The notes: generated by a model not told the origin, from the letters alone. Counted from the stretch's first letter, positions 7,223 through 15,725 are shown. The stretch: DNA of 29,776 nt from Collinsella sp. (GCA_019425045.1 JAHYYI010000024.1:1-29776); one strand, 5' to 3'. A program made the numbers and translations.

Positions 7223-8646
7223 GGATCGGGGCGCGAGGTCGCGGGGGCATGCCGCTCTCCTTCGTCATCGCGCGCTACTTCGCCTACGCGTTCGCGGCAG
7301 TCGCCACGGCGTGGCTCGCCTCGTTCATGATGCTCTCTGTGGCGATCAACGCGGGCTTCGTCTACGAGGCAAGCTGGGGGCCGGCCAATGCGCGCGAGGT
7401 CGCGGAGGGCCTGGCACGCGACGGCGTCTGCGGGCAGCAGGACGTGCCGACGGCGTACCGCTACCTCATCCTGAACAAGGACGGAAACGTGCTGATGACA
7501 GACCTCGAGAGCACGCGGCTCGAGGACGCGAAGGAAATGGCTCGTACGGCACTCGCCGCGGATCCGGGCACAGTGGAGATCGAGGGCGGGGGTTCGGGCG
7601 TTACCTACGCCGCGTTCCCGCTCAAAGGTGGCGGGGCCTGCGCGCTCGTCAGCGAGTATCTGCCGCAGTGGGTCTCGCGCGACCTCGCCGGCCTGCTTCC
7701 CAACCCGCAGAACCTCATGCTCGTCGGCGCCACGGCGGGAAGCGCACTTGCGCTTGCGCTCGTCGCGCGCCGCGCGAGCCGCGTGATCTCGCGCAAGATG
7801 GCGCCGCTCGCGGAGGCGGCGGGGCGCGTCGGCGCGGGGGAGCTCGACTTCGCGGTCGGCAGCACCAACGTGCGCGAGGTGAACGACGTCCTCGCCGCGA
7901 TGGACGCCATGCGGGCCTCCCTCGCCGAGTCGCTCGAGGCCCGCTGGGCCGCGGAGCGGGGGCAGCGCGAGCAGATGACGTCGCTCGCCCACGACCTCAA
8001 GACGCCGCTCACCGTGCTGCGCGCCAACGCCGACTTCGTAGCGGAGGAGCTGGAAGACGAGAAAGACGCCGACCTCGCGGCCGCCGCGCGCGACATAGCC
8101 GGCAGTGTCGAAAGGCTCGACGGCTACGTGCGCCTGCTCATCGAGGCCTCGCGCGGGTCCGGCGGGGCGGAGAGGGCCCCCATGCGGCCGGCCGAGCTTT
8201 GCGAGCAGGTCCTCGCCGAGGCCGCCCAGATCGCCCGGGCGCGAGGCGTGACGCTCGACGCGGCCACGGGCCCCGCTGTCGCGGGCGCGCCCGAGGCCGC
8301 GCTCGACCGAACCGCCCTGGCGCGAGCCGCCGCGAACCTCGTGGCCAACGCCGCCGAGCACGCACGCTCGCGCGTGGCTGTCTCCTGCGACGTCGCGGGC
8401 GGGCACCTCGTCATCGAGGTTGCCGACGACGGACCGGGCTTTTCTCCCGCCGCCCTCGAACGCGGCTGCGAGCGCCTCTTCACAGACGACTCCTCCCGCT
8501 CCTCGCGTGACGAAGGCCGCCACTACGGGCTCGGCCTCCACGTCGCCTCCGAGGCCGCGAGCGCCCACGGGGGATCCGTCTCGCTCGCCAACGGCCCCTC
8601 GGGCGGTGCGGTGGCCACCATCGCGGTCCCCCTGTGCGGGATCTGA
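7210..8646 (+). CDS. Sensor histidine kinase (LanK-like)
   Basis: A 478-residue membrane kinase. A first membrane span at about residues 17-45 and a second at about 168-190 enclose an external sensor of about 120 residues. A HAMP linker follows, then the dimerisation helix with the phospho-acceptor His261 in SLAHDLKTPL. The ATPase domain has an N box (NLVANAAEHA), G1 (DDGPGFS) and G2 (GLGLH). GTG 7210 is chosen because GGGATGGGG lies six bases upstream and it couples to the regulator; ATG 7249 is an alternative. Nisin and subtilin systems use kinases of this layout. The ligand is unknown and the sensor does not look like any domain I recognise. Confidence 0.88.
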   Translation: MAALRIGARGRGGMPLSFVIARYFAYAFAAVATAWLASFMMLSVAINAGFVYEASWGPANAREVAEGLARDGVCGQQDVPTAYRYLILNKDGNVLMTDLESTRLEDAKEMARTALAADPGTVEIEGGGSGVTYAAFPLKGGGACALVSEYLPQWVSRDLAGLLPNPQNLMLVGATAGSALALALVARRASRVISRKMAPLAEAAGRVGAGELDFAVGSTNVREVNDVLAAMDAMRASLAESLEARWAAERGQREQMTSLAHDLKTPLTVLRANADFVAEELEDEKDADLAAAARDIAGSVERLDGYVRLLIEASRGSGGAERAPMRPAELCEQVLAEAAQIARARGVTLDAATGPAVAGAPEAALDRTALARAAANLVANAAEHARSRVAVSCDVAGGHLVIEVADDGPGFSPAALERGCERLFTDDSSRSSRDEGRHYGLGLHVASEAASAHGGSVSLANGPSGGAVATIAVPLCGI

Positions 8647-8755
8647 CGATTTCCTCGATGTCTACCTCGACTGCGATATGTCGCTCGCCGAGGCCGCGAC
8701 GAGATGGTGTTGCGTCTGCCCCGTTTGGTGCTTCTAGCTCAAATTTGATCTGATG

Positions 8756-8790
8756 TAAGGCCCGTGCAATCCTGCATGGGCCTTACTTTT
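8756..8790 (+). terminator. Terminator after the island operon
   Basis: TAAGGCCCGTGCA (8756-8768) pairs with TGCATGGGCCTTA (8773-8785) with one G-T pair and a four-base loop, followed by a short T-run at 8787-8790. It ends the transporter and two-component operon, 110 bases after the kinase stop. Confidence 0.75.
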
Positions 8791-9213
8791 GGCAATTGCT
8801 CGACCGATTCGTGGCTTGAAACGCAAATTATCGAGTTAAGGAGAAATGGGGTCATACAGCAGCTCTCAGAGCGCTTGCCGCACTCCCCCGCCATTACCTC
8901 TGCGGCGTCCTCGTATAGAGCCCATACCGTTTGGCATATCGTTGCAATCGCCCACTTGCCCACCGGTCAAGTGAACTACTGGAATAAATACAGCGACACG
9001 CTTGTCCGTTACAGTCGCTATATCTGTGTAAATCGCCGCGATAAATACAGCCTGTACTCGGCTGTATACCAACTACGCGTATGTAGATTCATATCGCGTT
9101 AATAAATCGGCTCAAGCGTGTGCAAAATGCGCAAGTAACCGCAAAAGGCGATTATCGCTCAGGTAGATTTTTGGCACCCCGTTGCTTAATCAAAATTAAG
9201 CAATTGCTTAAAA
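8791..9213. other. Non-coding AT-richer stretch with dyads
   Basis: No convincing gene is seen on either strand: the open frames lack ribosome sites and recognisable domains. The stretch is much lower in GC than the island before it. It holds several inverted repeats: ATACAGCC (9045-9052) with GGCTGTAT (9060-9067), AGCGAC with GTCGCT around 8992-9019, and the AT-rich half-sites at 9182-9211. ATAAATACAGC occurs twice (8984-8994 and 9041-9051). It may hold a structured RNA or be a remnant of transfer. Confidence 0.4.
9182..9211. repeat. Triple TTGCTTAA half-site dyad
   Basis: TTGCTTAAT (9182-9190) and ATTAAGCAA (9195-9203) are perfect inverted repeats around CAAA. A third half-site, TTGCTTAA (9204-9211), follows at once, so that 9196-9211 is itself a perfect 16-base palindrome. 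It lies just beyond the tRNA-Pro terminator, between convergent transcripts. It looks like a protein-binding array but no promoter is near. Its first 21 bases belong to the pair of similar sequences bracketing the island. Confidence 0.5.
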
Positions 9214-9214
9214 C

Positions 9215-9244
9215 AAAAAAGGTCAGGCACTAGATGCCTGACCT
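9215..9244 (-). terminator. Terminator of tRNA-Pro
   Basis: On the minus strand AGGTCAGGCA pairs perfectly with TGCCTGACCT (9244-9235 with 9229-9220) around a five-base loop, followed by a six-T run (9220-9215). It probably ends both the tRNA-Pro transcript and readthrough from coaBC. Confidence 0.88.
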
Positions 9245-9253
9245 GCAAACTTC

Positions 9254-9330
<77 letters not shown>

Positions 9331-9372
9331 AAGCTTTTGTTTGTTGCTCTGCTCTCGCTCGCAACAGGGAGT

Positions 9373-9402
9373 ATATTAACCCGAAACTTTAGACTTGTGC
9401 AA
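9373..9402 (-). promoter_or_regulatory. Promoter of tRNA-Pro
   Basis: On the minus strand TTGCAC (9402-9397), an 18-base spacer and TAATAT (9378-9373) form a promoter between the coaBC stop and the tRNA. The leader would be about 35 bases. Confidence 0.5.
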
Positions 9403-9410
9403 GAACTTTT

Positions 9411-10625
9411 TTATAAATTTTGAAGCAAGTCCAAAATTGTATCTGCGAGCTGGGGTTTTGTTAGAACGGGAAGTTCTTTCGTACCCGTTGTGCTCACAAT
9501 CCAGGCCTTGTTGGTATCGGTTCCAAAGCCCGAATCGGCGCGTGAGACATCGTTGGCGATAATGGCATCGCAGCCTTTGCGTGCCAATTTGCGCTCGGCG
9601 TACTTGACGACGTTATCGGTCTCGGCAGCAAATCCGATTACGAGGCGATCGCCCTTTTGGCGTGAGAGTTCGGCCAAGATGTCAACGGTCTCGACGAGCT
9701 CGATTCGATCCAGGCGCTCGTTGGCCTTTTTGAGCTTATGGTCCGCCGGGGCCGCCGGCGTGTAGTCGGCGACGGCGGCGGCGCAAATGGCAGCGTCGGC
9801 CGTCTGGAAGGCGCTCAGCGCCGCCTGCAGCATCTCTGCGGCGGTCTGCACGCTTACGCACGCCACGCCGCGGGGAACATCGAGCGATGTCGGTCCCAGC
9901 ACGAGCGTGACCTCGGCACCGCGGCGAGCGGCCTTCCCCGCCAGGGCGATGCCCATCTTGCCCGACGATCGGTTTCCAATAAAACGCACGGGGTCGATCG
10001 GTTCGTGCGTAGGACCGGCAGTGATGACGATGCGCTTGCCCGCCAGGTCTTGCGGCACGGGATTGAGCACCTCGCAGATGGCTTCGACGATGTCCTCGGG
10101 CTCGCTCATGCGCCCCGTGTCCACGTCGCCGCAAGCAAGGTAGCCACTACCGGGCCCAACCACGTGCACCCCGCGGTCGCGCAGCGTGGCCATATTGGCC
10201 TGGGTTGCCGGCGCCTTCCACATGCCATTGTTCATGGCCGGCGCGATCACAATGGGTCGCGGCGTGGCGAGTAGCGTCGTAGAAATCAGGTCATCGGCAA
10301 TGCCGTTGGCCATCTTGGCGATGATATTGGCCGTCGCGGGCGCCACGACCACCAGATCGGGCTCCTGCGCCAGCGAAATGTGGTGGATGGGGTCGGAAGG
10401 ATCGTCGAATAGCCCAACCGCGACCGGCTCGTTGGTGAGCGCGCGGAAGGTAAGCGGCCCCACAAACTCCGTGGCATGCTCGCTCATAACGACTTTGACA
10501 CGTGCGCCGCGCTTTTGCAGCAGGCGCACGATATTGCACGACTTATAGGCGGCGATCCCGCCGGTAATGCCCAGCAGGATCGTTTTTCCCTCAAGTTGCA
10601 TTGAATTGTTGGATGCCGCCGTCAT
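9411..10625 (-). CDS. coaBC: Bifunctional phosphopantothenoylcysteine decarboxylase / phosphopantothenate-cysteine ligase
   Basis: The 404-residue enzyme does two steps of coenzyme A synthesis: it joins cysteine to 4'-phosphopantothenate, then decarboxylates the product. The N-terminal FMN-dependent CoaC domain has GITGGIAAYK (19-28), the catalytic His82 in HHIS, the PAMNNGMW substrate loop and the flap cysteine in GYLACGDVDTGRM. The CoaB domain, from about residue 190, shows ITAGPTHEPIDPVRFI, NRSSGKMG, a KKANERLDRI segment and GFAAETDN. Length is typical. ATG 10625 has AGGAAG upstream and lies two bases after the previous stop. It is the last protein gene of the long minus-strand series. Confidence 0.96.
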   Translation of the reverse strand: MTAASNNSMQLEGKTILLGITGGIAAYKSCNIVRLLQKRGARVKVVMSEHATEFVGPLTFRALTNEPVAVGLFDDPSDPIHHISLAQEPDLVVVAPATANIIAKMANGIADDLISTTLLATPRPIVIAPAMNNGMWKAPATQANMATLRDRGVHVVGPGSGYLACGDVDTGRMSEPEDIVEAICEVLNPVPQDLAGKRIVITAGPTHEPIDPVRFIGNRSSGKMGIALAGKAARRGAEVTLVLGPTSLDVPRGVACVSVQTAAEMLQAALSAFQTADAAICAAAVADYTPAAPADHKLKKANERLDRIELVETVDILAELSRQKGDRLVIGFAAETDNVVKYAERKLARKGCDAIIANDVSRADSGFGTDTNKAWIVSTTGTKELPVLTKPQLADTILDLLQNL

Positions 10626-10627
10626 CG

Positions 10628-11347
10628 CTAGGCTTCCTTACTCGGGAGCACCAGGAGGCGGTGGCAGTACGGACAGTGCGTAATCTCGCTACCGTCGTGG
10701 TTGAGGTCGCTCATGGACGATGCCTGCAGCGCGGTGTGGCAGACCGTGGGGATGTTGCCCTGGATGGTCTCGACGGCCAAGCCGCGGAACTGCTTGAGCA
10801 GACGCTCGTAGTCGCTGAGCACGTCGGTGGGCAGCGTAGCGGCCAGCGCGGTGCGCTCCTTGGTGGCGGCATCGATCTGGGCCTGGAGGTCGGCTGCCTT
10901 GGCGCGGGCGGCCTTGGTGTCGGCCTTCACGCCCTCCTCGAACTTGGCGATGATTGCCTGTGCGCGAGCCTCGCGGTCGAGCGCCTCCTTGTGGGCGACT
11001 ACGACGTCCTTGCGGGTGTGCTCGATCTTGTCCAGGCGCTTGGCCAGGGTGGCGAGCTCGTTCTCCAGGTCCTGAACCTCGCGATAGTCAGAGCCGTCGA
11101 CGTGGCGCTTCTTAGCGGCCTCAATGGCGTTATTGGTCTGGATCTCGGTGGTGTTGAGATCGTCGAGCTCAATATCCAGGTCCTTGCGCTGAGCGTAGAG
11201 CTTGGTCATTTCGGCCTTGAGCTTTACATAGGTCTTGCGCTTGGAAGCGAGCTCCTTGAGCTCCGGCATATTGGCAAGTTCGCTCTTGTTGCGGGCGAGC
11301 TCCAAATCGATCTGTTGCAGCTTGAGTAGCGTAGCGCCGGCGCTCAT
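10628..11347 (-). CDS. Coiled-coil protein with C-terminal zinc ribbon (C4-type, CdsZ-like)
   Basis: A 239-residue protein whose first 180 residues are a long charged coiled coil. It ends with a zinc-ribbon-like segment. The family usually has two CxxC pairs. Here the second pair is intact (Cys225, Cys228 in HCPYCH) but the first is incomplete: Cys203 in TVCHTAL is kept while the position three residues earlier is Pro. ATG 11347 is chosen because of AAGGAGAG upstream; it overlaps the NIF3 stop by four bases. In actinobacteria such proteins often lie next to NIF3-family genes, as here, but their role is not settled; nucleic acid binding has been proposed. Confidence 0.82.
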   Translation of the reverse strand: MSAGATLLKLQQIDLELARNKSELANMPELKELASKRKTYVKLKAEMTKLYAQRKDLDIELDDLNTTEIQTNNAIEAAKKRHVDGSDYREVQDLENELATLAKRLDKIEHTRKDVVVAHKEALDREARAQAIIAKFEEGVKADTKAARAKAADLQAQIDAATKERTALAATLPTDVLSDYERLLKQFRGLAVETIQGNIPTVCHTALQASSMSDLNHDGSEITHCPYCHRLLVLPSKEA

Positions 11348-12153
11348 AAGTTCTCTCCTTTTGTCACAGTCCACCATTGGCAAGGGTTCAGTATTTTAAT
11401 CGCATGACGGGGGTCGACCCCGGCGTCAACTGCAGAGTTCATCAATATATCAACGAACGGCTCCTCGGAGCGGTCGTGGCCGAGCAAGATCACCGACAGC
11501 CCGCGCAAGGCAAGGTCTTGCGCCACGTGGTAGCCCGCCTCGCCCGTCACGACAACATCTGCGCCCGCGGCGATGGCGAGCTCTCCGAAGTCGCCCAGGG
11601 AGCCGCCCAAAATGGCGACGGTGCGGCACGGGCGATCAGCTTTGCCCCACACACGCGGGTCGCTGCCAAAGGCCGTGGCAGCACGGGTGGCAAGATCGCG
11701 CAGCGTGCACGGGTCGTTGAGCGTTGCAAGTGCGCCCAGGCCGGTGGCCTCGGGGTCGTCCACGTGCTCCAGTGAGCTCACGGGTGCGGCACCCAGCAGC
11801 TTGCTCAGGCAGACACGGGCTTCGTGCGAGCGGTCCAGGTTGGTGTGGAGCGAGATAATGCTCACCCCGCAGCGGGCAGCCTCGTAGAGGGCCGCACTGC
11901 ACTGGGGTCGTGTGGCATCCGCCGGACAAAAGGCCTCGGGTGCCTTGATGTATATGGGATGATGCGTCAGCAGCACGTTGGCGCTTGCTTCTTGGGCGCG
12001 GCGAACATTAGCCTCAGTCGCATCGAGTGCGCAGGCAACGCCGGTGATCTCCGCGGCCGGATCGCCAACGGAGAGTCCTACGTGGTCCCAGGGCTCGGTG
12101 TCCGTCTTGGGATAGCGTGCCAGTAGCGCGCGCTCGAGCTCGGCGACGATCAT
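11344..12153 (-). CDS. NIF3-like dinuclear metal center protein (GTP cyclohydrolase I type 2 homolog)
   Basis: A 269-residue member of the NIF3/YbgI family. Metal ligands expected for the family are visible: the His pair in LLTHHP (about residues 61-66), Asp in SLHTNLD (near 105), and the His and Glu in LGHDRSEEP near the C-terminus. The N-terminal EPWDHVGLSVGD is also typical. Members bind two metal ions; cellular function is uncertain, and the GTP cyclohydrolase label comes from one homolog. It overlaps both neighbours by four bases (ATGA), so translation is probably coupled. Confidence 0.9.
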   Translation of the reverse strand: MIVAELERALLARYPKTDTEPWDHVGLSVGDPAAEITGVACALDATEANVRRAQEASANVLLTHHPIYIKAPEAFCPADATRPQCSAALYEAARCGVSIISLHTNLDRSHEARVCLSKLLGAAPVSSLEHVDDPEATGLGALATLNDPCTLRDLATRAATAFGSDPRVWGKADRPCRTVAILGGSLGDFGELAIAAGADVVVTGEAGYHVAQDLALRGLSVILLGHDRSEEPFVDILMNSAVDAGVDPRHAIKILNPCQWWTVTKGENL

Positions 12154-13328
12154 GCGGCACCTGCGATCGAGAGCAGCGTCTGGGCAAACTCGTCCAGATC
12201 GTCCGGATTCACGCGGTCGTCAAAGGAAATGCGCAGTGCACCTAGTGCCTGCTCGCGACCAATGCCCATGGCGCTGAGCACATGGCTCGGGTCCATGCTG
12301 CCGCTCGAGCACGCCGAGCCGGCCGAAACCTCAAAGCCGGCGGCGTCGAGCTTGATGATGAGTTCCTCTGAGTCCATGCCGTCAATGTAGATCGATAACA
12401 TGCCGGGCAGACGGTCGGCTTGCGCGTAGTCACCCATGGTGGCGTGAATGCGCGGATGGGCCGTAAGCGTGGCGTAGAGCTTGTCGGAAAGGGCTTGCAG
12501 CTTCGCGCGCTCCTGAGCCACATGGGGCGTCAGAGACGAGGCGGCAGCGGCAAAGGCGAGCTGCGTGCGCAGGTCTTGCGTGCCGGCACGACGACCGGCC
12601 TCCTGTCCGCCGCCGAAGATGCGCGGGCGCAGCGGCGTGCGGCTCTTAAGGTAGAGTGCGCCAGATGCCACGGGACCGCCAATCTTGTGGGCTGCGACGG
12701 ACATGGCGTCGACGCCCAGCTCGGTGACATCGAGTGGAATATGCAAGTAGCCCTGGATGGCATCGGTGTGGAACAGGGCACCTGCGGTGTGCGCAGCTGC
12801 GGCAAGCTCGCGGATGGGCTGCACCACGCCGGTTTCGTTGTTGGCGACCATAATGCTCACGAGCGCCACGTCGTCGCCTAGCAGCTCGACAAGCGTGGCA
12901 GGCTCAACGTAGCCCGCGCGGCAGGGCTGCACCAGGTCGACGGTAAAGCCGGCGGCACGCAGCAGCGGCAGGTTGTCCAGAATCGAATCGTGCTCGATGG
13001 CCGAAACGATTACGCGACCGCGCTTGCGATCGCGCTGACGAGCGCCCTCGGCAAGACCGAGCAGCGCCAGCTGGTTGGCTTCGGTGCCGCCGTTGGTCAG
13101 TACAATCTCGGACGGGCGGACGTGCGCGCCAAAGCTGCGGGCGATCTCGCGACGTGCAACCTCCAGACGCGCGGCAGCCTTGCGGCCGAGCGAATGCAGC
13201 GAGTTGGGGTTGACGCCGGCAAGCTCGCTGTCGTCGTACTCGCGCTGCGCAAGGAGCGCCTCGGCGCGCATTGGCGTCGAGGCGGCATAGTCAAGATTCA
13301 CGGGTATGCGGTTTTGACCTGCGGTCAT
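12150..13328 (-). CDS. Cysteine desulfurase (IscS/NifS family)
   Basis: The 392-residue PLP enzyme takes sulfur from cysteine for iron-sulfur clusters or tRNA thiolation. The PLP lysine is Lys215 in AAHKIGGP. The sulfur-carrying cysteine is Cys340 in SAGSACSSGSMDPSHVL. The N-terminal NLDYAAST, IEHDS and ANNETG motifs are present. Length and motif order fit class I IscS/NifS. No iscU or sufU gene adjoins it, so the acceptor is not evident. Such stand-alone desulfurases beside tRNA-modification genes often serve thiolation, which is only a guess here. Six bases separate it from rpe. Confidence 0.93.
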   Translation of the reverse strand: MTAGQNRIPVNLDYAASTPMRAEALLAQREYDDSELAGVNPNSLHSLGRKAAARLEVARREIARSFGAHVRPSEIVLTNGGTEANQLALLGLAEGARQRDRKRGRVIVSAIEHDSILDNLPLLRAAGFTVDLVQPCRAGYVEPATLVELLGDDVALVSIMVANNETGVVQPIRELAAAAHTAGALFHTDAIQGYLHIPLDVTELGVDAMSVAAHKIGGPVASGALYLKSRTPLRPRIFGGGQEAGRRAGTQDLRTQLAFAAAASSLTPHVAQERAKLQALSDKLYATLTAHPRIHATMGDYAQADRLPGMLSIYIDGMDSEELIIKLDAAGFEVSAGSACSSGSMDPSHVLSAMGIGREQALGALRISFDDRVNPDDLDEFAQTLLSIAGAA

Positions 13329-13334
13329 AAGGGT

Positions 13335-14006
13335 TTATGCCTCCTGTGCGGCCTCGTTGCCCAGCTTCTGCAGCAGCGCAACCTCGGCAGCGGGATCTTC
13401 GGACTTAAATACGGCGGAGCCGGCCACGAGCACGTTGGCGCCGGCCTTGACGACCTCGGCGATGTTCTTGGAAGAGATACCGCCGTCGACCTCGATCAGG
13501 GGCGACACGCCGTGGCGCTCGCACATGGCCTTGAGCTCGTGAAGCTTTGCGATGGTGCCCGGGATAAAGCTCTGGCCGCCAAAGCCCGGGTTCACGCTCA
13601 TGAGCAGTACCATATCGACGACGTCGATGATGCTCTCGAGCACGCACACGGGGGTGGCGGGGTTGAGCACCACGCCGGCCTTGACGCCGCGCTGCTGCAG
13701 ATGCGTGAGCGTGCGGTGCAGGTGCGTGGAAGCCTCGTAGTGCACGGTGATCATGTCGGCACCGGCGTCGGCGTACCAATCGACCGTCTCGTCGGGGTTC
13801 GTCACCATGAGGTGCGCGTCGACCGGTACATCGGTGGAGCGCTTGACGGCCTTAAGGATGTCAACGCCAAAGGTGAGGTTGCCGGTAAAGTGACCGTCCA
13901 TAACGTCGAAGTGCACGTAGTCGGCACCGGCGATCTTGTCGAGTTCGCCCTTGAGGTTGGCCATGTCGGCCGAAAGGACAGACGGAGCGATTTTGATGGA
14001 ACCCAT
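13335..14006 (-). CDS. rpe: Ribulose-phosphate 3-epimerase
   Basis: The 223-residue TIM-barrel enzyme interconverts ribulose 5-phosphate and xylulose 5-phosphate in the pentose phosphate pathway. Motifs are in order: APSVLSAD (7-14), HFDVMDGHF (metal His and Asp), DAHLMV, VNPGFGGQSF and EVDGGIS with the second catalytic Asp. Length is typical. The start follows an AGAAAGG-like site and lies 18 bases after the gpsA stop. Confidence 0.96.
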   Translation of the reverse strand: MGSIKIAPSVLSADMANLKGELDKIAGADYVHFDVMDGHFTGNLTFGVDILKAVKRSTDVPVDAHLMVTNPDETVDWYADAGADMITVHYEASTHLHRTLTHLQQRGVKAGVVLNPATPVCVLESIIDVVDMVLLMSVNPGFGGQSFIPGTIAKLHELKAMCERHGVSPLIEVDGGISSKNIAEVVKAGANVLVAGSAVFKSEDPAAEVALLQKLGNEAAQEA

Positions 14007-14024
14007 GGTAGAAGCCTTTCTGCG

Positions 14025-15032
14025 CTAGTCGGTGAGTCCGTAGAACTCTTGAGAAGGGACGCGATCTGTGAGAATCTCGAGCGCCCTATCCAAAGTAACA
14101 CCGTTGTAGAGCGTTTGCTCCACGGCAAAGGTGAGCGGAATGTCTACGCCCAGTGAACGGGCAAGCTCACTGACGCTGCGGGCCGCGACGGCGCCCTCGA
14201 CCACCATATGCGTACGTGCCTGGTACTCGTCGAGCGAGATGCCGTGGGCAAACTCGTAGCCAAAGGTGCGGTTGCGCGAATGCTCGGAGGTGCAGGTGGC
14301 AATGAGGTCACCCATGCCGGCAAGACCCATGCAGGTCATGGCTTGACCGCCGCGGGCGTGCACCAGACGGCTGATCTCGGCCAGGCCGCGCGTCATGATA
14401 AGGGCAAGCGTGTTGTCGCCCGCACCAGAACCGGCGGAAATGCCGCACACGATGGCGATGACATTTTTCATGGCGCCGCAAACCTCGACGCCGGTCATGT
14501 CCTGCGACAGGTAGATGCGGAAGGCCGTGGATAGGAGCAGGTCCTTAAAGGTCTCCCCTACCTGTGGATCATTGCTGGCGATGACGGCGGCAGAAAGCCC
14601 GCCGCGGCAGATCTCCTCGGCATGGTTGGGGCCCGAGAGCGCCGCGACGCGCGACTCGTTACCGATCTCGCTGGCAATGACCTCGCTCATAAGCAAGCCG
14701 GACTCGGGCTCGATGCCCTTGGTGAGGCACAGAACCGGCATCTCGTCCGCGATGAACGGCGCCGCCTGGTAGCAGACGTCGCGCAGGTGCGTCGAAGGCA
14801 CGGCAAATATGATGGCCTCGGCGCCGTCGAGCGCCTGGGCTAAGTCCGTCGTGGCGACAACGTTTTCCGGCAGCAGGTAGTCCACCAGATAGCGGGGATT
14901 ACGGTGCTCGCCGTTAATGCCGGCGGCCGTCTGCTCGCTGTGGGCCCACATGGTCACGCGCTCGGCGCGCGCGGCGGCAAGGCCGGCGACGGCGGTTCCC
15001 CAGGAGCCTGAGCCAATCAGCGCAACATTCAT
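14025..15032 (-). CDS. gpsA: Glycerol-3-phosphate dehydrogenase [NAD(P)+]
   Basis: The 335-residue enzyme reduces dihydroxyacetone phosphate to sn-glycerol 3-phosphate, the backbone for phospholipids. The N-terminal dinucleotide fold has IGSGSWGTA (6-14). The substrate-site segments KGIE, LSGPNHAEEI and CGAMKNVIAI with the catalytic lysine are present, and the NRTFGYEF segment follows. It directly precedes rpe and follows plsY, which uses its product. Confidence 0.96.
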   Translation of the reverse strand: MNVALIGSGSWGTAVAGLAAARAERVTMWAHSEQTAAGINGEHRNPRYLVDYLLPENVVATTDLAQALDGAEAIIFAVPSTHLRDVCYQAAPFIADEMPVLCLTKGIEPESGLLMSEVIASEIGNESRVAALSGPNHAEEICRGGLSAAVIASNDPQVGETFKDLLLSTAFRIYLSQDMTGVEVCGAMKNVIAIVCGISAGSGAGDNTLALIMTRGLAEISRLVHARGGQAMTCMGLAGMGDLIATCTSEHSRNRTFGYEFAHGISLDEYQARTHMVVEGAVAARSVSELARSLGVDIPLTFAVEQTLYNGVTLDRALEILTDRVPSQEFYGLTD

Positions 15033-15041
15033 GACTCTCTC

Positions 15042-15725
15042 CTACTTATCGTCGGGCTCGGTGACGCGCTTGGTAAACGAGAGCTTGGACTCCTTACCGG
15101 CCATTAGCTTTTGGATATTCGAGCGATGGGCCCACACCACGGTGATGCCGATCATCGCCATGCAAAACTTGAGACCCAGGCTGCTGTACGGAAAGACCGC
15201 GCAGGCAGCGATAGGAAGACCGATGGCGGCGGCAAGCGAGCCCACCGACACGTACTTGGTGATGGCGACGGCCACGATAAACATGCCCAGCAGCGACAGG
15301 CCAATGGGCCAGTACCAGGCAAGGATCACGCCCAAGCCCACGGCGATACCCTTGCCGCCATGGAAGTTGAGATAGGGAGAAAAGATGTGCCCCCACACGG
15401 CAGCGAGGCAAATGACGCCGAGCATCCAGTCGCCGGGGGCTCCAGGCGCCATGATGTTCGGCGGAAAACCATAGCCCAGATCAGCGATGAGCGGACGGGC
15501 GATAAGGACGCAGATGGCGCCCTTAAGGCAGTCGAGCAGCAGCGTGAGTGCGGCCACCTTGGGGCCGGCCACGCGCAGCGCGTTGGTGGTGCCGATGTTG
15601 CCGGAGCCCGCCTTGCGAATGTCCGTGTGGTTGAACACACGGCCCAAGATCAGGCCAAACGGAATCGCCCCGATAAAGAACGAGACCACGGCGCAGATGG
15701 CGGTCAGCAGAATCGGATTATGCAT
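15042..15725 (-). CDS. plsY: Glycerol-3-phosphate acyltransferase (acyl-phosphate dependent)
   Basis: The 227-residue membrane enzyme transfers an acyl group from acyl phosphate to glycerol 3-phosphate. The conserved loops are present: KAGSGNIGTTNALR (first motif) and NFHGGKGIAVGLG (second). About five membrane spans fit the family. ATG 15725 is chosen: AGAAGGAACAAAAGG lies upstream and it overlaps the der stop by eight bases. The open frame continues upstream inside der but that part is only a shadow. Just downstream, gpsA supplies its substrate; plsC further up the operon does the next acylation. Confidence 0.95.
   Translation of the reverse strand: MHNPILLTAICAVVSFFIGAIPFGLILGRVFNHTDIRKAGSGNIGTTNALRVAGPKVAALTLLLDCLKGAICVLIARPLIADLGYGFPPNIMAPGAPGDWMLGVICLAAVWGHIFSPYLNFHGGKGIAVGLGVILAWYWPIGLSLLGMFIVAVAITKYVSVGSLAAAIGLPIAACAVFPYSSLGLKFCMAMIGITVVWAHRSNIQKLMAGKESKLSFTKRVTEPDDK

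Noticed and set aside
6847..8568. A 573-codon open frame on the minus strand opposite the kinase gene
   Set aside because: It is a by-product of the near total G/C third positions of the plus-strand genes. The composition is Gly/Arg/Ala low complexity, without domains or a ribosome site.
8819..8930. A short frame preceded by AAGGAG near 8837, possible small peptide
   Set aside because: About 27 codons, Ser/Pro/Arg rich, without features of a precursor peptide (no leader motif or Cys/Ser/Thr core). It could not be supported as a lantibiotic gene.
8764..9102. A 112-codon plus-strand frame after the island terminator
   Set aside because: Its start lies inside the terminator hairpin, there is no ribosome site and no recognisable domain.
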